Shown here: positions 27,898 through 36,264 of the stretch, in pieces
Numbering within the stretch: position 1 is the first letter of the stretch
How the letters are laid out: the number at the start of each line of letters is the position of its first letter
DNA from: CAZIKF01 sp964539825
GTDB lineage: Bacteria > Muiribacteriota > UBA6191
NCBI GenBank assembly: GCA_964539825.1
Contig: CAZIKF010000002.1
Location: forward strand, 217,400 to 281,399
Length of the DNA stretch: 64,000 bases
Direction: 5' to 3'
Made by a program: the position numbers and the translations under genes
Notes under the pieces: model-generated
What the model was told of the DNA's origin: nothing
The model's database searches: none
The model's input: the letters and a program-made list of their open reading frames with translations, nothing else

Positions 27898-27997
27898 NNN
27901 NNNNNNNNNNNNNNNNNNNNNNNNNNNNNNNNNNNNNNNNNNNNNNNNNNNNNNNNNNNNNNNNNNNNNNNNNNNNNNNNNNNNNNNNNNNNNNNNN
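27898..27997. other. Assembly gap (100 N) flanked by a 55-bp identical overlap
   Basis: Exactly 100 N, the usual placeholder for unknown length. The 55 bases before it (27843-27897) are identical to the 55 bases after it (27998-28052). That is the pattern expected when two contigs of a k=55 graph end in the same k-mer. The true sequence may have no gap at all. Confidence 0.9.
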
Positions 27998-28020
27998 CTA
28001 CTATAAAGAAAAAACCAAAA

Positions 28021-28180
28021 CCGGAAAGCAGAGCAAAGCGAAGCAAGACGAATGAACCAATCCGGAAAGCAGAGCAAAGCGAAGCAAGACGAAAGAACCA
28101 AACCGGAAAGCAGAGCAAAGCGAAGCAAGACGAATGAACCAAACCGGAAAGCAGAGCAAAGCGAAGCAAGACGAATGAAC
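28021..28180. repeat. 41-bp tandem repeat, about four units
   Basis: Units of 41 bp begin with CCGGAAAGCAGAGCAAAGCG at 28021, 28062, 28103 and 28144 (the last is incomplete). One more partial unit lies before the gap at 27866-27897, but it is part of the duplicated 55 bp. The units differ at only one or two bases. They lie directly after the nifJ stop. The minus-strand reading is open (FALLSG-type repeats) but I see no reason to call a gene. Confidence 0.85.
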
Positions 28181-28200
28181 CACTAAAAGAAAGCCCCGTG

Positions 28201-28379
28201 GTGGTAAGGGAGTCGAATTCCCGAGTGATCAAGAAGGGCTGAGGTTTCGAGAAATGGTAGCTGAGGGTGGTTCGTGAGGAAGAGGTGGCATCGTCACCTT
28301 TGACGAAGGAACTACCCTCAGATGCCGTTTATCGGAAGATCAGCACCGTGAGCGCTCGGGAATTCGACTCCCTTACCAC
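28201..28379. repeat. Hairpin element A of the GCATCGY-loop family
   Basis: Perfect 25-bp outer arms (28201-28225 and 28355-28379) enclose a second stem CTGAGGGTGGTTC/GAACTACCCTCAG (28261-28273, 28309-28321). Inside is an apical stem AGGTG/CACCT (28283-28287, 28295-28299) with the 7-nt loop GCATCGT (28288-28294). The right arm contains the TAA stop codon of the minus-strand gene at 28373. See elements B, C and D. Confidence 0.85.
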
Positions 28380-28867
28380 TTATTGGTAAGAACTTTATCG
28401 GGGACTTCCTTGCGTCGCCAGTAAAAAGTTTCCCCGTCAGCAAACCCGATCTGCTCCTCATTGAGAAAGACAAAGGCGTTCACAATGTCATTCTGTTCCG
28501 CGAAGATGTGTTCGGGTATATCTCGAGGAAAAAGAGACCAGAGACTGCGAACCAATTGATCCGCTTCCCGTTTGACCTTTAGTGACTTATCCTCGATGAA
28601 CTGCTCAGCATCAGTTTTTTTCCTGGGAAGACGAGACCTATCGTAACGGACCTGGAGCTGGACTCCACCACTTTTGCCCAGGTACATTTTCACCTTATGT
28701 ACCGAACTCGAATGCTGAAGAGAGAATAGGCGGAAGTGGAGGTCCACCCACATGCCGAAGGTTATCGGAACATTGACTCGATAAGTGTTGACCAACTCTT
28801 CCCCTGCGAAGGAAGGAGCCAGGCTCAACAAAAACAACCAAATTCCAATCCAAAGCGCCTTCAACAA
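28373..28867 (-). CDS. Secreted hypothetical protein
   Basis: I do not recognise this 164-residue protein. An N-terminal signal peptide (MLKALWIGIWLFLLSLAPSFA, cleavage near residue 21) predicts export to the periplasm. The mature part mixes strands and basic stretches and shows no cysteine pairs or catalytic motifs. The ribosome binding site GGAGAG lies just upstream of the ATG on the minus strand. The last two codons and the stop overlap the right arm of hairpin element A. Confidence 0.65.
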   Translation of the reverse strand: MLKALWIGIWLFLLSLAPSFAGEELVNTYRVNVPITFGMWVDLHFRLFSLQHSSSVHKVKMYLGKSGGVQLQVRYDRSRLPRKKTDAEQFIEDKSLKVKREADQLVRSLWSLFPRDIPEHIFAEQNDIVNAFVFLNEEQIGFADGETFYWRRKEVPDKVLTNKW

Positions 28868-29092
28868 ACTCTCCTTTTTTGTGAAATCGGCACAATGGGG
28901 ATGAGAATCAATGGGAAGAATGGAAACACAGAAACAAAGTGAAATGGGGGGGGATGAGGAAATGGTTACCGTGTGGAATAATGATCTGTAGTGGAAAAGA
29001 GAACCAGAAATGATAGGATTTCAGGTAACAATTTCTGACGACTCACGTAGTGTCTGTGATTACAAAATTTGTAGTGGAGCATTAGGAGAACT
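28868..29092. other. Intergenic region between divergent secreted-protein genes
   Basis: About 225 bases between two divergently transcribed genes, so both promoters should lie here. I see a run of eight or nine G near 28945 and no clear promoter boxes, hairpins or small genes. Confidence 0.4.
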
Positions 29093-30016
29093 ATGAAGGC
29101 CAAACTGATCATTGCAACATTTGTCCTATGTGGACCTGTTTTTGGAGAACCAAGTTCCCATTTCGAAGTGGCTAGAAGAATCAAATTCAATACCACCGAT
29201 GAGCTTGTAGCAAGAAAGGGATTAGGTTTTATGGATTTGGTTGGCGGGCTCACTGGTCTTGGCAAAAAATTTCGGACTCGCCTGGCATCTACAACTTCTG
29301 ATCCTTCTGATTTTAAACCTGCTGAGAATAAACTTTTACACTCCAGAGGTGTTTGCGCTGAGGCAGCCTGGAATATGAACCAGGACACAGGTGCTACCGG
29401 GCTTTTTTCAGGCGGTACAACAGTACCTGCTATCGTGAGATTCTCCGGTGGGCAGGACAACAGCGTTTGGAAGGAAGGCAAAAACCGGCTATTTGGTATC
29501 GCGGTAAAATTATTTCCATCCCAAAATAAGAAACAAAAGGTCCAGTCAGCAAATATCTTCTTGATGAGCCAGAATGGACTTGAAGGAGATTCCCGGATGG
29601 GATTTTTCTCCAAGCCTGAAGATGAAGTAGTCTTCAGCAACGTAATTCCAGAGCCCACTGGCTTCGCCCTGAAGTTGATTGGAAATCTATTTAAGAAATT
29701 TGATCCGATTGCTGTAGAAAGACCCCTTTTTGCGGTTGCTGAAGTCAACCAGCAAAGTCAGGCCGTTAATAATTCAGTCACCCCTTTCAAAATCAATGTA
29801 AGAGCTCAAGATTTTGGCCATCAAGGAAAGGGCGGTGGTGATTTTCGATCCGAGATCATGGGTTATGGCCCAGGTCAGATGAAGTTCGATGTCTCTGTGG
29901 TGATGACCAAAGGATCAAACGAGGAAAAGAAGGCAGGAGTCCTGGAAGTGGGACAACCCTTCATGTCCGATGTCTGCGACAGAGAGCTCCATTTTCATCA
30001 CCATAAGAATCGGTGA
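29093..30016 (+). CDS. Secreted catalase-superfamily protein
   Basis: A signal peptide (about 1-18) is followed by a sequence with catalase-fold hallmarks. LLHSRGVCAEAAW (about 82-94) corresponds to the haem-distal VxHARGxGA segment with the distal His. VPAIVRFSGGQDNS and NRLFGIAVKLF follow as in catalases and SrpA-like proteins. Length 307 is shorter than catalase (~480), as in the catalase-like family of periplasmic haem proteins. The proximal Tyr region cannot be placed with confidence, so activity is uncertain. The stop codon lies within the left arm of hairpin element B, and GGAG lies about ten bases before the ATG. Confidence 0.72.
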   Translation: MKAKLIIATFVLCGPVFGEPSSHFEVARRIKFNTTDELVARKGLGFMDLVGGLTGLGKKFRTRLASTTSDPSDFKPAENKLLHSRGVCAEAAWNMNQDTGATGLFSGGTTVPAIVRFSGGQDNSVWKEGKNRLFGIAVKLFPSQNKKQKVQSANIFLMSQNGLEGDSRMGFFSKPEDEVVFSNVIPEPTGFALKLIGNLFKKFDPIAVERPLFAVAEVNQQSQAVNNSVTPFKINVRAQDFGHQGKGGGDFRSEIMGYGPGQMKFDVSVVMTKGSNEEKKAGVLEVGQPFMSDVCDRELHFHHHKNR

Positions 30017-30174
30017 ACCGAGAACCGAGGCTTAGAGTACTGTAGAGCGTCCATGGGCTTCGCCTGCCGGCGGTTCCCTCCTCGAACGATACGATGCATC
30101 GCTCTTCGTCACGAACCACCACCATGCTCGCCCCTGAACACTCTACAGCACTCACGCCTAGGCTCTCGATTCAC
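30013..30174 (-). repeat. Hairpin element B of the GCATCGY-loop family
   Basis: Outer arms 30013-30049 and 30139-30174 are inverted and roughly 80% complementary. Read on the minus strand, the core has stem GGTGGTTC/GAACCGCC and an apical CGAT/ATCG stem (30098-30101, 30087-30090). The loop is GCATCGT (30091-30097), followed by TTCGAGGAGG. The ~105-bp core is very close to element D, but the arms differ. The left arm includes the TGA of the catalase-like gene. Confidence 0.85.
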
Positions 30175-30175
30175 G

Positions 30176-30356
30176 GAATAAATTCCTGAATCAAAACTAT
30201 CTTCTTCTCACTTTCAAAAAATTTGAATCGAGGTTGATGAAATTCGGGTTCTCTGGACGACTCCCGACTCCTCGGAACAAATCCTGAATTAAAAATATCT
30301 TCTTCTCTTTTTCAAAGAACTTGAATCGAGGTCGATGAAATTCGGGCTCGCTGGGC
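30176..30356. repeat. ~80-bp direct duplication ahead of element C
   Basis: 30176-30258 and 30277-30356 are direct copies (AAATTCCTGAAT... versus AAATCCTGAATT..., then ATCTTCTTCTC, GAATCGAGG and GATGAAATTCGGG in both) at about 85% identity. The second copy includes the left arm of element C, so the first holds a spare arm without a core. Confidence 0.75.
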
Positions 30357-30481
30357 GAGCGAAAAGTTCGAGACCTGTGAAGAGGACGAAGGTCTTAGCA
30401 TCGCTAAGTTCGAGGAGGATGAGCAGAGTATCGAGCTTTGCAGCCGCCCAGCGAGCCCGAATTTCATCGACCTCGGTTCAA
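30321..30481 (+). repeat. Hairpin element C of the GCATCGY-loop family
   Basis: Arms 30321-30357 and 30445-30481 are complementary at 36 of 37 positions. The 87-base interior has GACGAA (30385-30390) and an apical stem CTTA/TAAG (30394-30397, 30405-30408) with loop GCATCGC (30398-30404), then TTCGAGGAGG (30409-30418). The element ends 21 bases before the lipA ATG. It happens to be open in the lipA frame, which would create a spurious N-terminal extension. Confidence 0.88.
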
Positions 30482-30502
30482 TCTAAAGGTAGACTAGGGC
30501 TT

Positions 30503-31405
30503 ATGGATGTTACTTCTCAGGCTAAGCCAGATTGGATTCGTGTTAAGGCACCTGGTTCCGCTGGTTATCGTTATCTTAAGGATCAGGTGCGAGAGCTGGG
30601 TCTGAACACGGTCTGCCAGGAGGCTCGCTGCCCCAATATTGGAGAATGCTGGGAACAAAAAACCCTCACTATCATGATCCTGGGGGATACCTGCACCCGG
30701 TTTTGCAAATTTTGCAACGTGAAGACTGGTAAAGGCAGCGGTTTAGTGGACCCAGAGGAGCCTCGCAGGACTGCACTGTTACTCAAGCCATTGAGGTTAA
30801 ATTATGTTGTCATTACTTCTGTGGACCGAGATGATTTACCCGATGGGGGAGCGTTTCACTTCGCAGATACGATTCGCGAGGTCCGTGAAGAATGTCCCGG
30901 TACGACACTCGAAGTCCTGACCGGCGATTTTTCTGGGTCCAGGGACTCGCTGCTAAAGGTAATTGAGGCCAGGCCTCATGTTCTCTCCCATAACCTTGAG
31001 ACCGTAGAGAGACTTACTCCCGCCATTCGTGACCGACGGGCTTCCTACCAGACTTCCCTTCTACAGCTTCAGCGCTGCAAAGAAATTGACCCCTCCATCT
31101 TTACCAAGAGCTCATTGATGCTTGGATTAGGAGAGAAACCTGAGGAAGTCATCTCAGCAATGAAGGATCTAAGGGGGATCGAAGTTGATTTTTTAACCCT
31201 TGGCCAGTATCTTCGACCCAGTAAAATCCATCATCCGGTGGAAAAATTTGTCTCTCCCGAAGAATTTGAAGAATTTAAGAATATCGGTTATCAACTCGGG
31301 TTCAAGATGGTTGCTTCCGGCCCGCTCGTTCGTTCGAGCTATAAGGCCGGCGAGTACTTTATTGAGGAGTACATCCTCAAACAGCAGGCTGCGACCGGCA
31401 TCTAA
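30503..31405 (+). CDS. lipA: Lipoyl synthase
   Basis: Radical-SAM enzyme inserting two sulfurs into protein-bound octanoyl groups. The auxiliary cluster cysteines are C38, C43 and C49 (CQEARCPNIGEC) and the SAM-cluster motif is CTRFCKFC (64-71). The C-terminal serine ligand region (VRSSYKAGEY) is present. I chose ATG 30503, giving 300 residues. The upstream in-frame ATG at 30335 would add 56 Ser/Arg-rich residues encoded by hairpin element C, not protein homologous to LipA. It heads the lipA, E1alpha, E1beta, E2, E3, lipB gene set. Confidence 0.94.
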   Translation: MDVTSQAKPDWIRVKAPGSAGYRYLKDQVRELGLNTVCQEARCPNIGECWEQKTLTIMILGDTCTRFCKFCNVKTGKGSGLVDPEEPRRTALLLKPLRLNYVVITSVDRDDLPDGGAFHFADTIREVREECPGTTLEVLTGDFSGSRDSLLKVIEARPHVLSHNLETVERLTPAIRDRRASYQTSLLQLQRCKEIDPSIFTKSSLMLGLGEKPEEVISAMKDLRGIEVDFLTLGQYLRPSKIHHPVEKFVSPEEFEEFKNIGYQLGFKMVASGPLVRSSYKAGEYFIEEYILKQQAATGI

Positions 31406-31478
31406 TCCAACCCAATCACTTGCCTTAAAAGGCAAAGTCAGGATCTCCCAACACAGTTAGGACCTGAAAGGTCTACAC

Positions 31479-32576
31479 ATGAAATCAATGAAACCAATAG
31501 AAACCCTTTCTTACCTGGATCCGGAAGGCAACCTTCCCAAGGGCTACAAGCATGAAATCTCCGACGAAACCCTGATCCGAATGTACCAGGTCATGCAGTT
31601 TACAAAGAGGCTCGATGAGCGGATGATTACTCTCCAACGCCAGGGGCAGGTTAATTTTGCTATGAGTTCCAGGGGCGAGGAGGGGTGCATTGTAGCCAGC
31701 GCCGCGGCTCTTGAACAGTGTGACTGGATCTATCCCCAGTATCGAGAACAGGCTTCCATTTTCTGGAGAGGCATGAGTGCACAGGATTATCTCCACCATA
31801 TGTTTCTCAATGAGAAAGATGATAGCAAGGGTCGCCAGATGGCAAACCATTTTGGACGACGAGAGCTAAATGTTATGACTGTTTCCTCCACTCTTGCCAC
31901 CCAGATACCACACGCTGCGGGTTGTGCCTATGCCATGAAAATATCAGGCAAGAAGGAAGTAGCACTGTGCTACTTTGGAGAAGGAGCAGCCTCCGAAGGT
32001 GATTTTCACGGCGCTCTGAATTTTGGTGCTGTTCGTAAAGTACCTGCCATTTTCTTTTGCCGTAACAATAAGTGGGCCATCTCCACTCCTATCGAGGCTC
32101 AATACTCAGGGGACGGCATCGCTCCAAGAGCCCCTGGATATGGAATTGATTTCTTTCGAGTGGATGGAAATGATGTATTTGCTGTCTATGAGGCTACCAA
32201 GAAGGCTCGCGAGATGTGCCTTAATAACGAAGGACCCATATTGATCGAAGCCATGACTTATCGACTTGGCGCTCACTCCACCGCCGATGATCCCACAAAA
32301 TACCGTCCCGAAGGTGAGTTAACCGAGTGGAGTCCAAAAGGACCCATTGTCAGGCTGGGGAATTATCTTAAAAAGAAGAAGTTATGGAGTGAAAAGAAAG
32401 ATAAAGAGTTTCTTGAATCCGCCTATGAAGAAATTGAGGAGGCTATCAAAATTGCCAGAGACACCCCCAAACCTGGGATTGAGTCCATGTTTCAAGATAT
32501 TTATTCCGACATCCCCTGGAATCTCAGAGAACAAAGAGATTTTCTCAATCAATTCCGGGAAGAGGAGGGACACTGA
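31479..32576 (+). CDS. 2-oxoacid dehydrogenase E1 alpha subunit, branched-chain type
   Basis: Thiamine-diphosphate-dependent decarboxylase subunit. The cofactor motif is YFGEGAASEGDFHGALNF...CRNN. The flanking sequence (STPIEAQYSGDGIAPRAPGYG, RVDGNDVFAVYEATKKAR, LIEAMTYRLGAHSTADDPTKY) resembles branched-chain 2-oxoacid dehydrogenase E1alpha more than pyruvate dehydrogenase. Length 365. The gene overlaps E1beta by one base. Substrate could be branched-chain 2-oxoacids, pyruvate or both. A NifJ elsewhere in the window already handles pyruvate, which favours the branched-chain reading, but this is inference. Confidence 0.88.
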   Translation: MKSMKPIETLSYLDPEGNLPKGYKHEISDETLIRMYQVMQFTKRLDERMITLQRQGQVNFAMSSRGEEGCIVASAAALEQCDWIYPQYREQASIFWRGMSAQDYLHHMFLNEKDDSKGRQMANHFGRRELNVMTVSSTLATQIPHAAGCAYAMKISGKKEVALCYFGEGAASEGDFHGALNFGAVRKVPAIFFCRNNKWAISTPIEAQYSGDGIAPRAPGYGIDFFRVDGNDVFAVYEATKKAREMCLNNEGPILIEAMTYRLGAHSTADDPTKYRPEGELTEWSPKGPIVRLGNYLKKKKLWSEKKDKEFLESAYEEIEEAIKIARDTPKPGIESMFQDIYSDIPWNLREQRDFLNQFREEEGH

Positions 32577-33550
32577 TGCCAGTGATGAACATAATTGAAG
32601 CTATCAACAACACACTGCATCAGGCGATGGAAGAAAATGAGGACATCGTTGTTTTCGGAGAGGATGTAGGCTACTTCGGGGGAGTATTCCGAGCAACGGT
32701 TGGATTGCAGGAAAAATTTGGGGAAATGCGGTGTTTTGATACGCCAATATGCGAGCAGGGTATTATTGGGTTTGCCCTGGGAATGTCGAATTACGGGATG
32801 AAACCAGTCCCTGAGATTCAATTCGCTGACTATATGTTTCCAGCATATGATCAGATTGTGAATGAAGTAGCGAAGACCCGCTATCGCACTGGCGGAAAGT
32901 GGCAAGCCTCCATGGTAATTCGTACCCCATATGGTGGTGGAATTCATGGCGGTCACTACCATTCCCAGTCTCCAGAGGCTCAATATTTACATACTCCCGG
33001 CATTAAGTTAGTGATCCCGTCAGATCCATATGAGACCAAGGGCTTACTACACAGTGCTCTTCAAGAGGATGACCCTGTAATCTTCCTGGAACCCAAGAGA
33101 ATTTACAGAGCATCCAAAGCAGAGGTTCCCGAAGAAAAGTATCTTATCCCCCTGGGCAAAGCTCGAATTGCCAGAGAAGGTTCCGATCTCACTCTAATCG
33201 GATATGGGGCTCAGCACCACGAAAACATGAAGGCCGCAGAACAGGCCAGCCATGAAGGGATCGACGTGGAGGTTCTTGACTTGAGAACTCTAAACCCGGT
33301 AGACGTAGAAGCTATTGAGAATTCCGTCAAGAAAACCGGAAGGTGTGTGGTAGCCCATGAAGCACCGTTAACAATGGGATATGGTGCAGAACTAAGTGCT
33401 ATGATCATGGAACGCTGCTTCTTACACCTGGAAGCGCCTGTTTATCGATGCGCTGGTTTTGATACGCCCTTTTCCAATGCACATGAACACGATTACATGC
33501 CAAATTCACCCCGTGTACTTAAGGGAATTCGTGACACAGTTGACTACTAA
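32576..33550 (+). CDS. 2-oxoacid dehydrogenase E1 beta subunit, branched-chain type
   Basis: Partner of E1alpha in the alpha2beta2 decarboxylase. Conserved segments are VFGEDVGYFGGVFRATVGLQ, FDTPICEQGIIGFALG, EIQFADYMFPAYDQIVNE, HSQSPEAQYLHTPGIKVV-like and HEAPLTMGYGAELSA. As in E1alpha, these match branched-chain enzymes best. The 324-residue length is normal. GAGGAGGGA precedes the ATG, which shares its A with the upstream TGA stop, so the subunits are translationally coupled and probably made in equal amounts. Confidence 0.9.
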   Translation: MPVMNIIEAINNTLHQAMEENEDIVVFGEDVGYFGGVFRATVGLQEKFGEMRCFDTPICEQGIIGFALGMSNYGMKPVPEIQFADYMFPAYDQIVNEVAKTRYRTGGKWQASMVIRTPYGGGIHGGHYHSQSPEAQYLHTPGIKLVIPSDPYETKGLLHSALQEDDPVIFLEPKRIYRASKAEVPEEKYLIPLGKARIAREGSDLTLIGYGAQHHENMKAAEQASHEGIDVEVLDLRTLNPVDVEAIENSVKKTGRCVVAHEAPLTMGYGAELSAMIMERCFLHLEAPVYRCAGFDTPFSNAHEHDYMPNSPRVLKGIRDTVDY

Positions 33551-33573
33551 AAAACCAGATTCGAGGAGAAACC

Positions 33574-34842
33574 ATGTCTGATATTTATACCGTGAATCTT
33601 CCCGACATCGGAGAAGGTGTAGTTGAGGGCGAAGTCATCGCCTGGCTTAAGGAGGTTGGGGAGGCACTGGCTCAGGACGAACCGGTGGTTCAGGTAATGA
33701 CAGATAAGGCCACAGTTGAGCTGCCAGCAGTCAAACCTGGAAAACTAGCCAAACAATATGTAGGAGTTGGGGCTATAGCGTTCAAAGACAAGCCCTTATA
33801 TGATATTGAAGTAGGAGATGCTAAAGGAACCGCTCCACCAAAACCTGAGGCCTCTCTACCCGAGCCTCCCAAGACTGAACCGAAAGCTCCCAAGGCCGCA
33901 CCTCAACCCACGCCCCCCGTCCAGACAGTTTCAAGAAAACCGGGTCAAAAAGTCCTGGCATCTCCTTCCACCAGGCATTATGCCAGGGAAAAGGAAATCA
34001 ACATTCAGGAGGTAGCCGGTTCAGGCAAGGGCGGCAGAGTCACCCGGGAGGATATTGACAGACATCGCTCAGGCGGCGCTTCCGGGTCTATGCCGATCTT
34101 CGGAGGCCCCCGGGTCGGGACACCTGTACACGAATACGAAGGAGACGAGAGAATTCCACTTCGCGGGATTCGAAAAATCATCGCTGAACGAATGGTGGAA
34201 AGTAAGCATATTGTCCCACATTTCGCCTATTTCGATGAGGTGGATCTCAGTGAATTAGTCAATTTGCGAAAAGAACTAAAATCAGAGGCTGCCGAGCAGG
34301 GAGTCAAGCTCACCTACCTCCCCTTCTTTCTAAAGGCCATTTCTCTTGCCATCCCAAAATTTCCTGCGGTCAATGCCTCACTGGACTTAGGTACACAAGA
34401 GGTCGTTTATCACCAGGTTCAACATATCGGTATGGCAGTAGCAACAGAAAATGGACTGCTAGTTCCGGTGGTACGGGATGTTGCTCAAAAGAGTATCTTA
34501 CAGATAGCGCAAGAAGTTGAAGATCTTGCAAATCGCACGCGGGAAGGAACTATCAAGTCTGAGGAGCTCAAAGGCTCTACGATCACGGTTTCCAATATTG
34601 GTTCTATCGGTGGTCTCTTCGCGACGCCCATCATCAACTACCCTGAAGTAGCTATCCTTGGCATGACACGCCTTCAAGAACGAGCGGTGGTAAGAAAGTC
34701 CCAGATCGTAGTACGCCATATGATGAACCTGGCATGGTGCTTTGATCACCGAATCGTAGATGGGGCCGTTGGGGCGCATTTTTCAAATGAAGTGATTCGA
34801 TACCTTGAAAATCCAAGCCGCATGCTGCTGGGAACTCGATAG
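33574..34842 (+). CDS. 2-oxoacid dehydrogenase E2 (dihydrolipoyl acyltransferase)
   Basis: Core of the multienzyme complex. It has one N-terminal lipoyl domain with the lipoylated lysine in MTDKATVEL (about residue 45), a Pro/Ala/Lys-rich hinge (about 85-130), a peripheral subunit-binding domain (SPSTRHYAREKEINI through GKGGRVTREDI), and the acyltransferase domain. The latter ends with the catalytic HRIVDGAVGAHF motif. The 422-residue length fits a single-lipoyl E2. AGGAGAAACC lies just before the ATG. It is the substrate of LipA and LipB encoded at the two ends of the same cluster. Confidence 0.93.
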   Translation: MSDIYTVNLPDIGEGVVEGEVIAWLKEVGEALAQDEPVVQVMTDKATVELPAVKPGKLAKQYVGVGAIAFKDKPLYDIEVGDAKGTAPPKPEASLPEPPKTEPKAPKAAPQPTPPVQTVSRKPGQKVLASPSTRHYAREKEINIQEVAGSGKGGRVTREDIDRHRSGGASGSMPIFGGPRVGTPVHEYEGDERIPLRGIRKIIAERMVESKHIVPHFAYFDEVDLSELVNLRKELKSEAAEQGVKLTYLPFFLKAISLAIPKFPAVNASLDLGTQEVVYHQVQHIGMAVATENGLLVPVVRDVAQKSILQIAQEVEDLANRTREGTIKSEELKGSTITVSNIGSIGGLFATPIINYPEVAILGMTRLQERAVVRKSQIVVRHMMNLAWCFDHRIVDGAVGAHFSNEVIRYLENPSRMLLGTR

Positions 34843-34859
34843 GAAGTCTGAGGGATTTT

Positions 34860-36260
34860 ATGAAAGTGCATACAGTTGTCATTGGAGCCGGCCCAGGAGG
34901 CTATGTGGCCGCCATTCGCCTGGCTCAACTTGGAATTGAAACCCTGGTGGTAGAAAAGGAATATTTTGGAGGTGTCTGTCTCAATGTAGGCTGCATACCT
35001 TCTAAAGCCTTGATCCATGCTGCCAAGACCTATTGGAAGACCCTGCATGAATCAAAATCGATGGGAATTGTGGCAAAGTCCGTCGAGTTAGATTATGCAC
35101 AGACAATCTCCTGGAAAGATGGGATCGTCAAGAAGCTGAGTACCGGTATCCGTACCCTTCTTAAGGGAAACAAAGTTCAAATCCTCGAAGGAGAAGCAAA
35201 ATTTAGCGGACCCAATAGCCTTAATATCCTTAAATCGGATGGAAAGATTGAACCGGTGGAATTTCAAAACTGCATCCTTGCGACTGGCAGTTCCCCCACC
35301 AGGATACCTACACTGCCTGTGGATCAAAAACTGATTTTGGATTCCACCGGAGCCCTGGCTTTAGAGAGACTACCCCAGAAGATGACCATTGTGGGAGGTG
35401 GATATATCGGTTTGGAGCTTGGTATGGCCTTTGCCAAATTGGGAACCCAGGTCACCATCGTAGAGTTTCTTGAAAATGTCCTTGCAACTTTTGATGCCGA
35501 CATCATCAAGTTGATTACTCGCAAACTAAAGAAGCTCAAAGTGGAGGTTCTAACCAGCTCCAAGGCAATGGGCGTAAAATCCAAAGGAAAAGGAGTCAGC
35601 CTTAAAGTAGAAACCCCCGCAGGAGTGAAAAATATAGAGTCTGATTATGTGTGCGTTTGCGTAGGCAGAACTCCCAATACCTCGGGACTTTCCCTGGATA
35701 CCACAGGAATAAAGACGGATGAACAGGGATTCATCCAGGTGAACTCCAAACTCCAAAGTTCCGTCCGGCATATTTATGCCATCGGTGATATCTCAGGCCA
35801 ACCCATGTTGGCCCACAAGGCTTCCCGTGAGGCGGAGGTGGCGGCGGAAGTAATTGCGGGTCACAAGAGTGAAATGGATGTAAGGCAAATTCCCGCTGTG
35901 GTTTTCTCCGATCCAGAAATTGCCCAGAGCGGTCTTTCTGAGAAAGAAGCCCAGGACGGGGGAATCAAAGCTAAGGTTAGTACATTCCCGTACGCAGCTG
36001 TGGGCCGATCCATGACCACCAATGAGACAGAGGGATTTGTTAAATTCTTAACGGATCCAGAAACCTCTGAAATCCTGGGCATCACCATCGTAGGTGCTAA
36101 TGCTTCCGACCTCATTTCCGAAGCTGCCCTTGGGATTGAAATGGGTGCTCTCGTACAGGACATGGCACTCACAGTCCACCCACATCCCACCTTTGGTGAA
36201 ATCCTGATGGAGGCCGCAAAAGGTAACCTGGGTGAAGCCATCCATATTCTCAATAAATAA
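34860..36260 (+). CDS. lpdA: Dihydrolipoyl dehydrogenase (E3)
   Basis: FAD-dependent enzyme reoxidising dihydrolipoamide with NAD+. It has the FAD-binding N-terminus VVIGAGPGGYVAAIRLAQLG, redox-active disulfide GGVCLNVGCIPSKALIHA, NAD-binding VGGGYIGLELG, the FAD-site YAIGDISGQPMLAHKA, and the C-terminal His-Glu pair in TVHPHPTFGEILMEAA. Length 466 is normal. GTCTGAGGG precedes the ATG. The lipB frame begins at or inside its end. Confidence 0.95.
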   Translation: MKVHTVVIGAGPGGYVAAIRLAQLGIETLVVEKEYFGGVCLNVGCIPSKALIHAAKTYWKTLHESKSMGIVAKSVELDYAQTISWKDGIVKKLSTGIRTLLKGNKVQILEGEAKFSGPNSLNILKSDGKIEPVEFQNCILATGSSPTRIPTLPVDQKLILDSTGALALERLPQKMTIVGGGYIGLELGMAFAKLGTQVTIVEFLENVLATFDADIIKLITRKLKKLKVEVLTSSKAMGVKSKGKGVSLKVETPAGVKNIESDYVCVCVGRTPNTSGLSLDTTGIKTDEQGFIQVNSKLQSSVRHIYAIGDISGQPMLAHKASREAEVAAEVIAGHKSEMDVRQIPAVVFSDPEIAQSGLSEKEAQDGGIKAKVSTFPYAAVGRSMTTNETEGFVKFLTDPETSEILGITIVGANASDLISEAALGIEMGALVQDMALTVHPHPTFGEILMEAAKGNLGEAIHILNK

Positions 36261-36264
36261 GAGT

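Noticed and set aside
28021..28180. CRISPR array
   Set aside because: The 41-bp units are contiguous and nearly identical, with no unique spacers and no cas genes nearby.
28197..28230. tRNA T-arm-like sequence (GGGAGTCGAATTCCC) in element A
   Set aside because: No anticodon or acceptor arms could be folded around it on either strand. It is the palindromic arm of the element.
27544..28232. Long minus-strand open frames through nifJ end and the tandem repeat (FALLSG-type peptide repeats)
   Set aside because: They exist because a 41-bp repeat without stops was assembled across a gap. No start signal or homology is apparent, and they run through N bases.
28966..29748. Minus-strand open frame of 260 codons
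   Set aside because: It lies opposite the catalase-like gene, which has a signal peptide, a ribosome binding site and family motifs. The minus frame has none.
30335..30502. 56-residue N-terminal extension of LipA
   Set aside because: It is encoded by hairpin element C and does not resemble LipA. The ATG at 30503 gives the normal protein.
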